This document shows, piece by piece, positions 42,602 to 49,462 of a stretch of DNA of 64,000 nt; position 1 is the first letter of the stretch, and each line of letters opens with the position of its first letter. The notes beneath the pieces are model-generated. The model made no database searches. It was not told where the DNA came from and worked only from the letters and a program-made list of their open reading frames with translations. Made by a program: the position numbers and the translations under genes. This DNA is from Rhodoplanes sp963724735 (lineage in GTDB: Bacteria > Pseudomonadota > Alphaproteobacteria > Rhizobiales > Xanthobacteraceae), in contig CAVRVX010000029.1 of NCBI GenBank assembly GCA_963724735.1, forward strand, positions 1-64,000. Direction: 5' to 3'.

Positions 42602-43360
42602 GTGATCCTCTTTCCCGCGATCGACATCAAAGACGGGTTGTGCGTGCGCCTGCAGCAGGGCGACATGGCGCGCGCGACCGTATTCAACCGCGACCCGGCC
42701 CAACAGGCGCATACTTTTGAAGAGACGGGATTCGACTATCTGCATGTCGTCGATCTCGACGGCGCCTTCGCTGGCCGGCCGGTGAATGTGTCGGCGGTCG
42801 AGCGCATTCTCGAGTCCGTCTCCATACTGGTGCAGCTTGGGGGCGGCATCCGCGACCTCGCCACAATCGAGGCTTGGCTGGACAAGGGCGTCACGCGGGT
42901 CATCATCGGCACGACGGCTGTGCGTGAGCCTCAATTGGTGAAGGAAGCGGCGCGGGCGTTTCCCGGCCGAATCGCCGTCGGGCTCGATGCTCGCGGCGGG
43001 GCCGTCGCGGTCGAAGGCTGGGCGGAAAGCGCGGATTTGCCGGCCCTCGATCTCGCACGCCGGTTCGAGGACGCGGGCGTCGCCGCCATCATCCACACCG
43101 ACGTGGCGCGAGACGGCATGTTGACCGGCCTCGATCTCGACGCCTCGATCGCCCTCGCGGACGCAATCTCCATCCCAGTCATCGCCTCGGGCGGACTTGC
43201 CTCGATCGATGATGTCCGACGGCTGATCGAGCCGCGCGCCCAAAAACTTGCCGGTGCGATCGCCGGCCGCGCGCTCTATGACGGGCGGCTCGATCCGACC
43301 GAGGCGCTCCGGATCGTCCGGTCGGCGCAGGCCCCCAACGAAAGACGGCGCCGCCGATGA
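42602..43360 (+). CDS. hisA: ProFAR isomerase HisA
   Basis: The product has 252 residues from GTG 42602. It is a TIM barrel with the catalytic Asp in ILFPAIDIKDGLCVRL and the second Asp in IIHTDVARDGMLTGLDL. Phosphate-binding loops are LGGGIRD and VIASGGLAS. It isomerises ProFAR to PRFAR in histidine synthesis. Its stop overlaps the start of a small membrane protein gene. Confidence 0.93.
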   Translation: MILFPAIDIKDGLCVRLQQGDMARATVFNRDPAQQAHTFEETGFDYLHVVDLDGAFAGRPVNVSAVERILESVSILVQLGGGIRDLATIEAWLDKGVTRVIIGTTAVREPQLVKEAARAFPGRIAVGLDARGGAVAVEGWAESADLPALDLARRFEDAGVAAIIHTDVARDGMLTGLDLDASIALADAISIPVIASGGLASIDDVRRLIEPRAQKLAGAIAGRALYDGRLDPTEALRIVRSAQAPNERRRRR

Positions 43361-43671
43361 CCGTTGCCCGCCCCTTCAAGATCGCCCTCTTGGCGATTAT
43401 GGCCGTCGCGGCACTGCCCGTGGCGATGTTGTTGATCAGCGGAATCGTTGCGCTCGCAGGCGGTGGCTGTGCGGTGGACGAGGGCAACCCGCATCCATGC
43501 GTCGTTCTTGGCATCGATTTCGGAGAGATGCTTTATGCGCTGTCTTTGCTGGGGCTGCTCGGACTGATCATCGCCTGGCCGCTCGCTGGCGTCGCCCTCT
43601 TGATCTGGCTGGTCGTCGCCGGCATTGCCTGGTTGGTCCGGCGTCGTCGTCAACGCGTTGAAATGACATAG
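43357..43671 (+). CDS. small membrane protein within the his operon
   Basis: The product has 104 residues with two hydrophobic helices (IALLAIMAVAALPVAMLLISGIVALAG at about 10-36, and ALSLLGLLGLIIAWPLAGVALLIWLVVAGIAWL at about 60-92) and a basic C-terminus. GGCAVDEGNPHPCVVLG between the helices has two Cys that could form a disulfide in the periplasm. It overlaps hisA by 4 bases and is followed directly by hisF. It is unrecognised. Coupling to the his genes looks positional, not enzymatic. Confidence 0.7.
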   Translation: MTVARPFKIALLAIMAVAALPVAMLLISGIVALAGGGCAVDEGNPHPCVVLGIDFGEMLYALSLLGLLGLIIAWPLAGVALLIWLVVAGIAWLVRRRRQRVEMT

Positions 43672-44448
43672 ATGTTCAAAGTCCGCGTCATTCCGTGCCT
43701 CGATGTCAAGGACGGCCGTGTCGTCAAGGGCGTCAACTTTGTCAATCTGCGGGACGCCGGCGATCCGGTCGAGGCGGCGATCGCCTACGACGCAGCCGGC
43801 GCGGACGAGCTGTGCTTCCTCGACATCACCGCGAGCCACGAGAACCGCGGCATCATCCTGGACGTGGTGCAGCGGACGGCGGAGGCCTGCTTCATGCCGC
43901 TCACAGTCGGCGGCGGCGTGCGCACCATCGAAGACATCCGGGCTCTGCTCGCTTCGGGCGCCGACAAAGTCTCGATCAATACGGCAGCCGTGAATAACCG
44001 CACGTTCGTGCAGGAGGCGGCGGAAAAATTCGGCGATCAATGCATCGTCGTGGCGATCGACGCCAAGCGGGTCTCCGCCTCCGGCGAGCCCGACCGCTGG
44101 GAGATTTTCACCCATGGCGGCCGGCGGCCGACCGGCATCGACGCCGTCCATTACGCCAAGGAGGTGGTCGCGCTCGGCGCTGGCGAGATTTTGCTGACCT
44201 CCATGGACCGCGATGGCACCCGGCTTGGTTTCGATATTCCGCTGACCCGAACGATTGCCGACGCGGTGGCCGTTCCGGTCATCGCCTCGGGCGGGGTCGG
44301 CACCCTCGACCATCTGGTCGAGGGCATCCGCGACGGGCACGCCACCGCGGTGCTCGCCGCTTCCATCTTTCATTTCGGAGAACACACGGTGCGCGCCGCC
44401 AAGGAGCACATGGCACAAGCGGGCCTTCCGATGCGTCTCGACCCATGA
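43672..44448 (+). CDS. hisF: imidazole glycerol phosphate synthase, cyclase subunit
   Basis: The product has 258 residues, a TIM barrel related to HisA. Catalytic Asp residues lie in VIPCLDVKDGRVVKGVNF and LLTSMDRDGTRLGFD. ELCFLDITASHENR, GGGVRTIEDIRALL and VIASGGVGTLDHL are conserved. Together with HisH it makes IGP and AICAR from PRFAR and glutamine. The start follows the preceding stop without a gap. Confidence 0.94.
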   Translation: MFKVRVIPCLDVKDGRVVKGVNFVNLRDAGDPVEAAIAYDAAGADELCFLDITASHENRGIILDVVQRTAEACFMPLTVGGGVRTIEDIRALLASGADKVSINTAAVNNRTFVQEAAEKFGDQCIVVAIDAKRVSASGEPDRWEIFTHGGRRPTGIDAVHYAKEVVALGAGEILLTSMDRDGTRLGFDIPLTRTIADAVAVPVIASGGVGTLDHLVEGIRDGHATAVLAASIFHFGEHTVRAAKEHMAQAGLPMRLDP

Positions 44449-44491
44449 ATTTCCTCCCGTCGCCCCCGGCGAAATGCTAATCCGGGCCGCC

Positions 44492-44812
44492 ATGCCGAGC
44501 TTCACCCTGCATGACCTCGAGCAACGGGTCGCCGAACGCGCCAAAGCGAGCGCGGAGACGTCCTACACCCGGAAGTTGCTCGACCGGGGCCCGGCCTACT
44601 GCGCGAAAAAGCTTGGCGAAGAGGCGGTCGAGACCGTGCTGGCGGCGGTCGGCGAACGCCGCGACAGGGTGATCGCGGAAGCCGCCGATCTGTTGTATCA
44701 TTTGCTCGTCCTCCTCAAGGCGCGCGGAATCAAGCTCGCCGAAGTCGAAGCAGCCCTCCAATCCCGCACATCGCAGTCAGGTCTCGAAGAAAAGGCCGCA
44801 CGCAAGGATTAG
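44492..44812 (+). CDS. hisE: phosphoribosyl-ATP pyrophosphohydrolase
   Basis: The product has 106 residues from ATG 44492. It has the all-alpha NTP-PPase (MazG-like) fold: SYTRKLLDRGPAYCAKKLGEEAVETVLAA and DRVIAEAADLLYHLLVLLKARG hold the E-x2-E and D metal ligands. It hydrolyses PR-ATP to PR-AMP. It is a stand-alone HisE, with no HisI domain, as usual in alphaproteobacteria. Confidence 0.92.
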   Translation: MPSFTLHDLEQRVAERAKASAETSYTRKLLDRGPAYCAKKLGEEAVETVLAAVGERRDRVIAEAADLLYHLLVLLKARGIKLAEVEAALQSRTSQSGLEEKAARKD

Positions 44813-44819
44813 TGACCCG

Positions 44820-45785
44820 ATGGATCAAGTAATTGGACTGCCGTCCGAGGATCGCCTGTCCCCCTACCGCGTCTTTTCCCGGACCGAATGGGCGGCCCTG
44901 CGTGAAGACACGCCGATGACGTTGAAGCCGCGCGAAGTGAAGCAGCTTCGCTCGCTGCACGACCGCCTCGACATGGACGAGGTGCGGGAGATTTATCTGC
45001 CGCTGTCGCGTCTGCTTTCGCTCTATGTCGCGGCGACCCAGCGGTTGTTCCGGGTGCAACAGCGCTTCCTGAACACCAGGGACGCCAAGATGCCCTATGT
45101 CATCGGCGTCGCGGGTTCGGTGGCGGTCGGCAAATCGACCACCGCGCGCGTCCTGCAGGCGCTGCTCGCGCGATGGCCGAACACGCCGAAGGTCGATCTG
45201 ATCACGACCGACGGCTTTCTGTACCCCAACGAGGTGCTCAAGCGCGACGGGCTGATGGAGCGCAAGGGCTTCCCGGATAGTTACGACGTCTCCGCCCTGC
45301 TGCAATTCCTTTCCGACATCAAGGCCGGCAAGCGCTATGTGCGCGCCCCGGTCTATTCGCACTTGATCTACGACGTTCTCCCAGACGAATGGATCACGAT
45401 CGACCGGCCCGATATCCTGATCGTCGAGGGGGTGAACGTGCTGCAGACCGGCCGTGCGCCCAAAGACGGCAAGGCCGTTCCCTTCGTCTCGGATTACTTC
45501 GATTTTTCGGTCTATCTGGACGCCGAAGACGAGGTCCTGCGGCATTGGTATGTCGAGCGCTTCCTCGCACTGCGCGCAACCAAATTCGCCGATCCGAAGT
45601 CGTATTTCCAACGCTACTCAAAGCTGACGGACTCCGAGGCCATACACACGGCGACTTCGATCTGGAACCGGATCAATTTGGTCAACCTGCACGAAAATAT
45701 CCTGCCGACGCGCCAGCGCGCCGACTTGATCCTGAAGAAAAGCGAGACCCATGCCGTGGCGGAGGTCGCCCTGCGGCGGCTCTGA
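44820..45785 (+). CDS. coaA: pantothenate kinase, type I
   Basis: The product has 321 residues. The P-loop is GVAGSVAVGKSTTARVLQ, followed by LITTDGFLYPNEVLKRDGLMERKGFPDSYD, YSHLIYDVLP and ILIVEGVNVLQTG, the type I CoaA pattern. It phosphorylates pantothenate, the regulated first step to coenzyme A. It sits 7 bases behind hisE, a conserved junction in this order. An IS inserted 39 bp after its stop. Confidence 0.93.
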   Translation: MDQVIGLPSEDRLSPYRVFSRTEWAALREDTPMTLKPREVKQLRSLHDRLDMDEVREIYLPLSRLLSLYVAATQRLFRVQQRFLNTRDAKMPYVIGVAGSVAVGKSTTARVLQALLARWPNTPKVDLITTDGFLYPNEVLKRDGLMERKGFPDSYDVSALLQFLSDIKAGKRYVRAPVYSHLIYDVLPDEWITIDRPDILIVEGVNVLQTGRAPKDGKAVPFVSDYFDFSVYLDAEDEVLRHWYVERFLALRATKFADPKSYFQRYSKLTDSEAIHTATSIWNRINLVNLHENILPTRQRADLILKKSETHAVAEVALRRL

Positions 45786-45797
45786 TCCTGATCGCCC

Positions 45798-45824
45798 CTT
45801 CGATCCGGCACAAGGCCGCGGCCG
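45798..45824 (+). repeat. 27-bp direct repeat, left of the IS5 element
   Basis: A 27-base sequence starting CTTCGATCCGGCACAAGG occurs here and again, identically, at 47379-47405, immediately outside both ends of the IS. It is far longer than the 2-9 bp duplications normal for IS5 elements. Confidence 0.75.
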
Positions 45825-47378
45825 TCGTCCGTGAAGAGTTCAGAACGCCTTGGGCCACGGGGCTAATCGGAGGTTTTGGCGTATTGGGATTCGCGGTTTT
45901 TTGGGGATTGGCGGTCGGTTTTCTTGCAAAATGCGCGGGCGGGATTCCTGCGAATCGAGGTCTGTGATTCCTTCGCCTGAGACGCGGCGGAGGGTTTTGC
46001 GATGCGGCCGAAGGAGCGCCGGGAGACGGGCGAGCAGGACCTGTTCCGCTCGCGGCTCGACCAGATCATCGACCTTGACCATGCGCTCGCCAGGCTGGCG
46101 CGAGCGATCGACTGGTCGTTTCTGGAGCGTGAGTTCGGTGCGGTCTATACCGACAAGCCTGGTCATCCGCCCTTGCCGACGCGGCTGATGGCGGGGCTCG
46201 CCATCCTCAAGCACAGCTATGATCTGTCCGACGAGGGGCTGTGCGAGCGCTGGATCGAGAACCCGTATTTCCAATATTTTTGCGGCGAGGCGTTCTTTCA
46301 GCACCGGCTCCCCTTCGACCGCTCCTCACTGACTCGCTGGCGCCAGCGCATGGGGGCGGAGCGGCTGGCTGCCCTGTTGCAGGAGAGCCTCGCCACCGCC
46401 GCGCGCACCGAGGCGATGAAGCCCTCCGATCTGTCGCGCGTGGTGATCGACACCACCGTGCAGGAGAAGGCGGTGGCGTTCCCGACCGACGCCAGGCTCC
46501 TCCATCGCGCGCGCGAACGGCTGGTGCGGCTTGCGAAGAAGCTCGGCGTCGTCTTGCGCCAGTCTTACGCCCGGGTCGGCAAGTTCGCGCTGATCAAGCA
46601 TCAGCGCTACGTCCATGCCCACCAGTTCAAGCGCGCCGGCAAGGCGCTGCGCAAGCTCAGGACCTATCTCGGCCGCGTCATCCGCGACATCCGCCGCAAG
46701 AGCGTGGGCCAGGAGAAACTGCGCGAGGCCTTCGTCAAGCCGCTCCATCTCGCCGAGCGGGTGCTGGCGCAGGATCGCCGCCAGCGCGGCCGCAAGGTCT
46801 ATTCGCTGCATGCGCCCGAGGTGGAGTGCATCGGCAAAGGCAAGGCGCACAAGCCGTATGAGTTCGGGGTGAAGGTCAGCGTCGCGACGACAGTGAAGCA
46901 TTCCGCCGGCGGCCAGTTCGTCGCCCATGTCGCAACGCTGCCCGGCAACCCTTACGACGGGCATACGCTCGCCGCCGTCATCCCGGCGATGGAGGCGCTG
47001 ATCGGCAACACGCTCGACCGCGCCCTCACCGACGCCGGCTATCGCGGCCACAACGCCCCGCCCGAGCACAGGTTCAAGGTCTATGTCGCCGGCCAGAAAC
47101 GCCGCATGACAGAGCAGATCAAACGCGAGTTACGGCGCCGCTCGGCGATCGAGCCGGTAATCGGCCATCTCAAGGACGACCACCGCATGCGCCGCAATTA
47201 CCTCGCCCATGCAAGCGGCGACGCCGTCAACGCCATCCTCGCCGCCGTCGGCTACAACTTCCGCCGCTTGATCCGCTGGCTCAGCTTTTTGTTGCTCAGA
47301 ACCCTGCTCGCCCTCGCCGCGCTCGCAGCCCAAGCTCAGCCCAAACCGGCGTGAAAACCTCGTTCTTCACGGACAACT
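45825..47378 (+). mobile_element. IS5-family element, intact
   Basis: About 1,554 bp. The left end CGTCCGTGAAGAG (45826) and the reverse complement of the right end (TGTCCGTGAAGAA, ending about 47375) share an 11-base core (GTCCGTGAAGA). One intact transposase gene lies between them. It separates coaA from the stress-response locus without breaking a gene. It is flanked by identical 27-bp repeats. Confidence 0.75.
46002..47354 (+). CDS. IS5-family transposase (IS1478-like)
   Basis: The product has 450 residues. The N-terminal domain reads PLPTRLMAGLAILKHSYDLS and NPYFQYFCGEAFFQHRLPFD. DDE residues are Asp in RVVIDTTVQEKAV, Asp in ALTDAGYRGHN and Glu in RRSAIEPVIGHLKDDHRM. A long basic helical insert lies between the first and second Asp (about 175-260). 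The frame is complete. The C-terminal 25 residues are hydrophobic (LSFLLLRTLLALAALAAQ). Confidence 0.85.
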   Translation: MRPKERRETGEQDLFRSRLDQIIDLDHALARLARAIDWSFLEREFGAVYTDKPGHPPLPTRLMAGLAILKHSYDLSDEGLCERWIENPYFQYFCGEAFFQHRLPFDRSSLTRWRQRMGAERLAALLQESLATAARTEAMKPSDLSRVVIDTTVQEKAVAFPTDARLLHRARERLVRLAKKLGVVLRQSYARVGKFALIKHQRYVHAHQFKRAGKALRKLRTYLGRVIRDIRRKSVGQEKLREAFVKPLHLAERVLAQDRRQRGRKVYSLHAPEVECIGKGKAHKPYEFGVKVSVATTVKHSAGGQFVAHVATLPGNPYDGHTLAAVIPAMEALIGNTLDRALTDAGYRGHNAPPEHRFKVYVAGQKRRMTEQIKRELRRRSAIEPVIGHLKDDHRMRRNYLAHASGDAVNAILAAVGYNFRRLIRWLSFLLLRTLLALAALAAQAQPKPA

Positions 47379-47405
47379 CTTCGATCCGGCACAAGGCCGC
47401 GGCCG
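47379..47405 (+). repeat. 27-bp direct repeat, right of the IS5 element
   Basis: Second copy of the repeat at 45798-45824, identical over 27 bases. It continues into GACCTGAGCGCGCC, which would have followed the left copy before insertion. Confidence 0.75.
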
Positions 47406-47472
47406 ACCTGAGCGCGCCTGAATAGGGCCAGCGCTCCCGGCAACTTGCGCCAAGTTCTTGACGGGACAGCGC

Positions 47473-48276
47473 TTAGGCCATGATGCGGCGCTCGCGCCGC
47501 GCGGCGTTACGCTCGAAGAACAAAGCCTGGCTGACGACGGCGGAGACGGTCGCGGGCTGGAACGGCTTGGCAATCAGGAAGGCAGGCTCCGGCCGCTGGC
47601 CGGTCAAGAAGCGTTCGGGATAGGCGGTGATGAAGATGACTGGCACCTCGAACGTGTCGAGCAGCTCGTTGACGGCGTCGAGCCCTGAGCTTCCGTCGGC
47701 GAGTTGGATGTCGGCGAGGATCAATCCCGGCGGCTTCTTTTTCGCGATGGCGACCGCTTCCGCATGGGTTCGGGCGATCCCGATCACCCGGTGCCCGAGG
47801 CTCTCGAGCAGGCCCTCGAGATCGAGAGCGATGAAGGTCTCATCCTCGATGATGAGGACGTCGGTGGCGATATCGCTGGCGAGCTCGCGTCCCGCCTCTT
47901 CGACCAGAGTGCGGAATTTCTCGATATCGACTTCGAGAATGTCGGCCGCATCCTCCTCGGAGAACCCTTCGAGCGAGATTAACAGGAAGGCTTGTCGCGC
48001 CTGCGGGGTCAGGTGCCCGAGCCGCCGTTCCGCCGGACCGTCGGAATCCATCGCTTCCGCCGATTCGTTCACCGGCAGCGAATTCCAGATCGCCGCAAAC
48101 AGGCGGAATAGGGCGACCTTAGGATTGCGGTCCTCATCAAGGATATTCGGCTCCTTGATCATCGCTTCCAGGGTCGCAGCAACATAGGCGTCGCCGGAAC
48201 TCTGACTCCCGGTCAGCGCGCGTGCATAGCGGCGCAGATAAGGAAGATGGTGGGCAACCACTTGCGCGGACGACAA
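47473..48276 (-). CDS. phyR: general stress response regulator PhyR
   Basis: The product has 267 residues from TTG 48276, with GGGAG 9 bases upstream. Longer in-frame starts add unnatural residues. The N-terminal half is sigma-factor-like (HLPYLRRYARALTGSQ, ARQAFLLISLEGFSEEDAADIL). The C-terminal half is a receiver (VLIIEDETFIALDLEGLL; Asp in GLILADIQLADG; Lys in LIAKPFQPA). When phosphorylated, its sigma-like part captures NepR and releases the sigma factor EcfG. It is divergent from nepR-ecfG and preceded by a perfect EcfG-type promoter. Confidence 0.92.
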   Translation of the reverse strand: MSSAQVVAHHLPYLRRYARALTGSQSSGDAYVAATLEAMIKEPNILDEDRNPKVALFRLFAAIWNSLPVNESAEAMDSDGPAERRLGHLTPQARQAFLLISLEGFSEEDAADILEVDIEKFRTLVEEAGRELASDIATDVLIIEDETFIALDLEGLLESLGHRVIGIARTHAEAVAIAKKKPPGLILADIQLADGSSGLDAVNELLDTFEVPVIFITAYPERFLTGQRPEPAFLIAKPFQPATVSAVVSQALFFERNAARRERRIMA

Positions 48277-48319
48277 ATCGACATTCTCCCGGAAGTTGGG
48301 CCTCAGGCCGAAATCTTTG

Positions 48320-48344
48320 AACGCATCATAAACATAAAAGTTCC
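48320..48344 (-). promoter_or_regulatory. EcfG-type promoter of phyR
   Basis: On the minus strand GGAAC (48344-48340), 16 bases, then CGTT (48323-48320) matches the known sigma-EcfG consensus (GGAAC-N16/17-cGTT) exactly. It lies 44 bases before the phyR start, closing a positive feedback loop. Confidence 0.78.
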
Positions 48345-48351
48345 ATTGGCT

Positions 48352-48376
48352 GGAACTGTGGCAAGTTTCGGGAGTT
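48352..48376 (+). promoter_or_regulatory. EcfG-type promoter of nepR-ecfG
   Basis: GGAAC (48352-48356), 16 bases, then AGTT (48373-48376): one base off the EcfG consensus, facing nepR, 53 bases before its start. The two EcfG sites are back to back, 7 bases apart. Confidence 0.6.
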
Positions 48377-48429
48377 GGATCACAGTTTCGAGGGGTCCGG
48401 CCCCGTCCGGAGGGGGTCGGTGTGAGGAA

Positions 48430-48669
48430 ATGATGAGAGAAAGAAAACAAGCGTTGCCGTCGGAAGGAACTGTGCGCGTGCGGTCGAACTCGGTTAGGAC
48501 CGGCCCTGCTCTAAATCGCGATATCCAGACGAAAATTGGGCAGCAGCTTCGCGCCATTTATGACGATGTCGTGGACCAAGGCGTACCAGATCGGTTCGTC
48601 GAGTTGCTGCGCAATCTGGAACGGGAGAAAGACAAGGACGAGAGGGGCGACAAGGACTGCAGCGAATGA
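48430..48669 (+). CDS. nepR: anti-sigma factor NepR
   Basis: The product has 79 residues from ATG 48430, which has TGAGGA upstream. A second ATG follows at 48433. The NepR core is seen as LNRDIQTKIGQQLRAIYDDV and PDRFVELLRNLERE: two helices that bind EcfG or PhyR. The N-terminal 30 residues are disordered and basic. It holds EcfG inactive until PhyR is phosphorylated. Its stop overlaps the ecfG start. Confidence 0.9.
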   Translation: MMRERKQALPSEGTVRVRSNSVRTGPALNRDIQTKIGQQLRAIYDDVVDQGVPDRFVELLRNLEREKDKDERGDKDCSE

Positions 48670-49214
48670 ACCGTGACCCCTCCGTGCACGAGGCCATGCT
48701 TGCCGCCGTGCCGAGCCTGCGCGCTTTCGCCATTTCGCTGTCTGCGAATGTCGACCGCGCCGACGATCTGGTGCAGGAAACGCTCTTGCGCGCCTGGGCG
48801 AACATCGACTCCTTCGAGCCCGGCACCAACATGTCGGCTTGGCTGTTCACGATCCTGCGCAATCTGTTCCGGTCGGAATACCGCAAGCGTCGCCGGGAGA
48901 TCGCCGACTCGGACGGCTCTTACGCCAACAGCATGAAAACCCAGCCCGAACAGAGCAGCCGGGTCGAATTCGAGGAGTTTCGCGAGGCGCTCGCGAAACT
49001 GCCGGGCGATCAGCGGGAAGCGCTGATCCTGGTCGGCGCCTCCGGTTTCTCCTACGAAGAAGCGGCGATGATCTGCGGGTGCGCGGTTGGAACCATCAAG
49101 AGCCGGGTGAACCGGGCGCGCACGCGGCTCGCCGAGCTTCTCTCCATCGAAAGTATCGAAGATCTCGGTCCGGACCGCGAGTTGCGCGCCGTCTTCTCCG
49201 GAGGCAGGAGCTGA
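48666..49214 (+). CDS. ecfG: ECF sigma factor EcfG (ECF15)
   Basis: The product has 182 residues. Region 2 (RADDLVQETLLRAWANIDSFEPGTNMSAWLFTILRNLFRSEYRKRRRE) and region 4 (LPGDQREALILVGASGFSYEEAAMICGCAVGTIKSRVNRARTRL) are typical of the ECF15 group. It directs transcription of the general stress regulon. It is translated with nepR through an ATGA overlap at 48666-48669. Confidence 0.93.
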   Translation: MNRDPSVHEAMLAAVPSLRAFAISLSANVDRADDLVQETLLRAWANIDSFEPGTNMSAWLFTILRNLFRSEYRKRRREIADSDGSYANSMKTQPEQSSRVEFEEFREALAKLPGDQREALILVGASGFSYEEAAMICGCAVGTIKSRVNRARTRLAELLSIESIEDLGPDRELRAVFSGGRS

Positions 49215-49462
49215 GCCTCCCGCGGCGGCCGGGGGCTCGGCGATTGTCTTTTGCCGAATTGTCTTGGCGGTGCGCAATTGATGGCCCGCGCGCGGTCATG
49301 TCGCTCAAAAAAGCAACCGCCGCTGCTGCCGGCCTAGTCGCAGGGCTGCGCAGTTCGGCCTTATTTCCAACGCCATTCCAGCCTGCTTAGAATCGCGCGG
49401 GATACCTCCCAGCGGGCGAATCGAATAGAAGACGATCGCGGTTGCGACGTCATGGGGAGACC

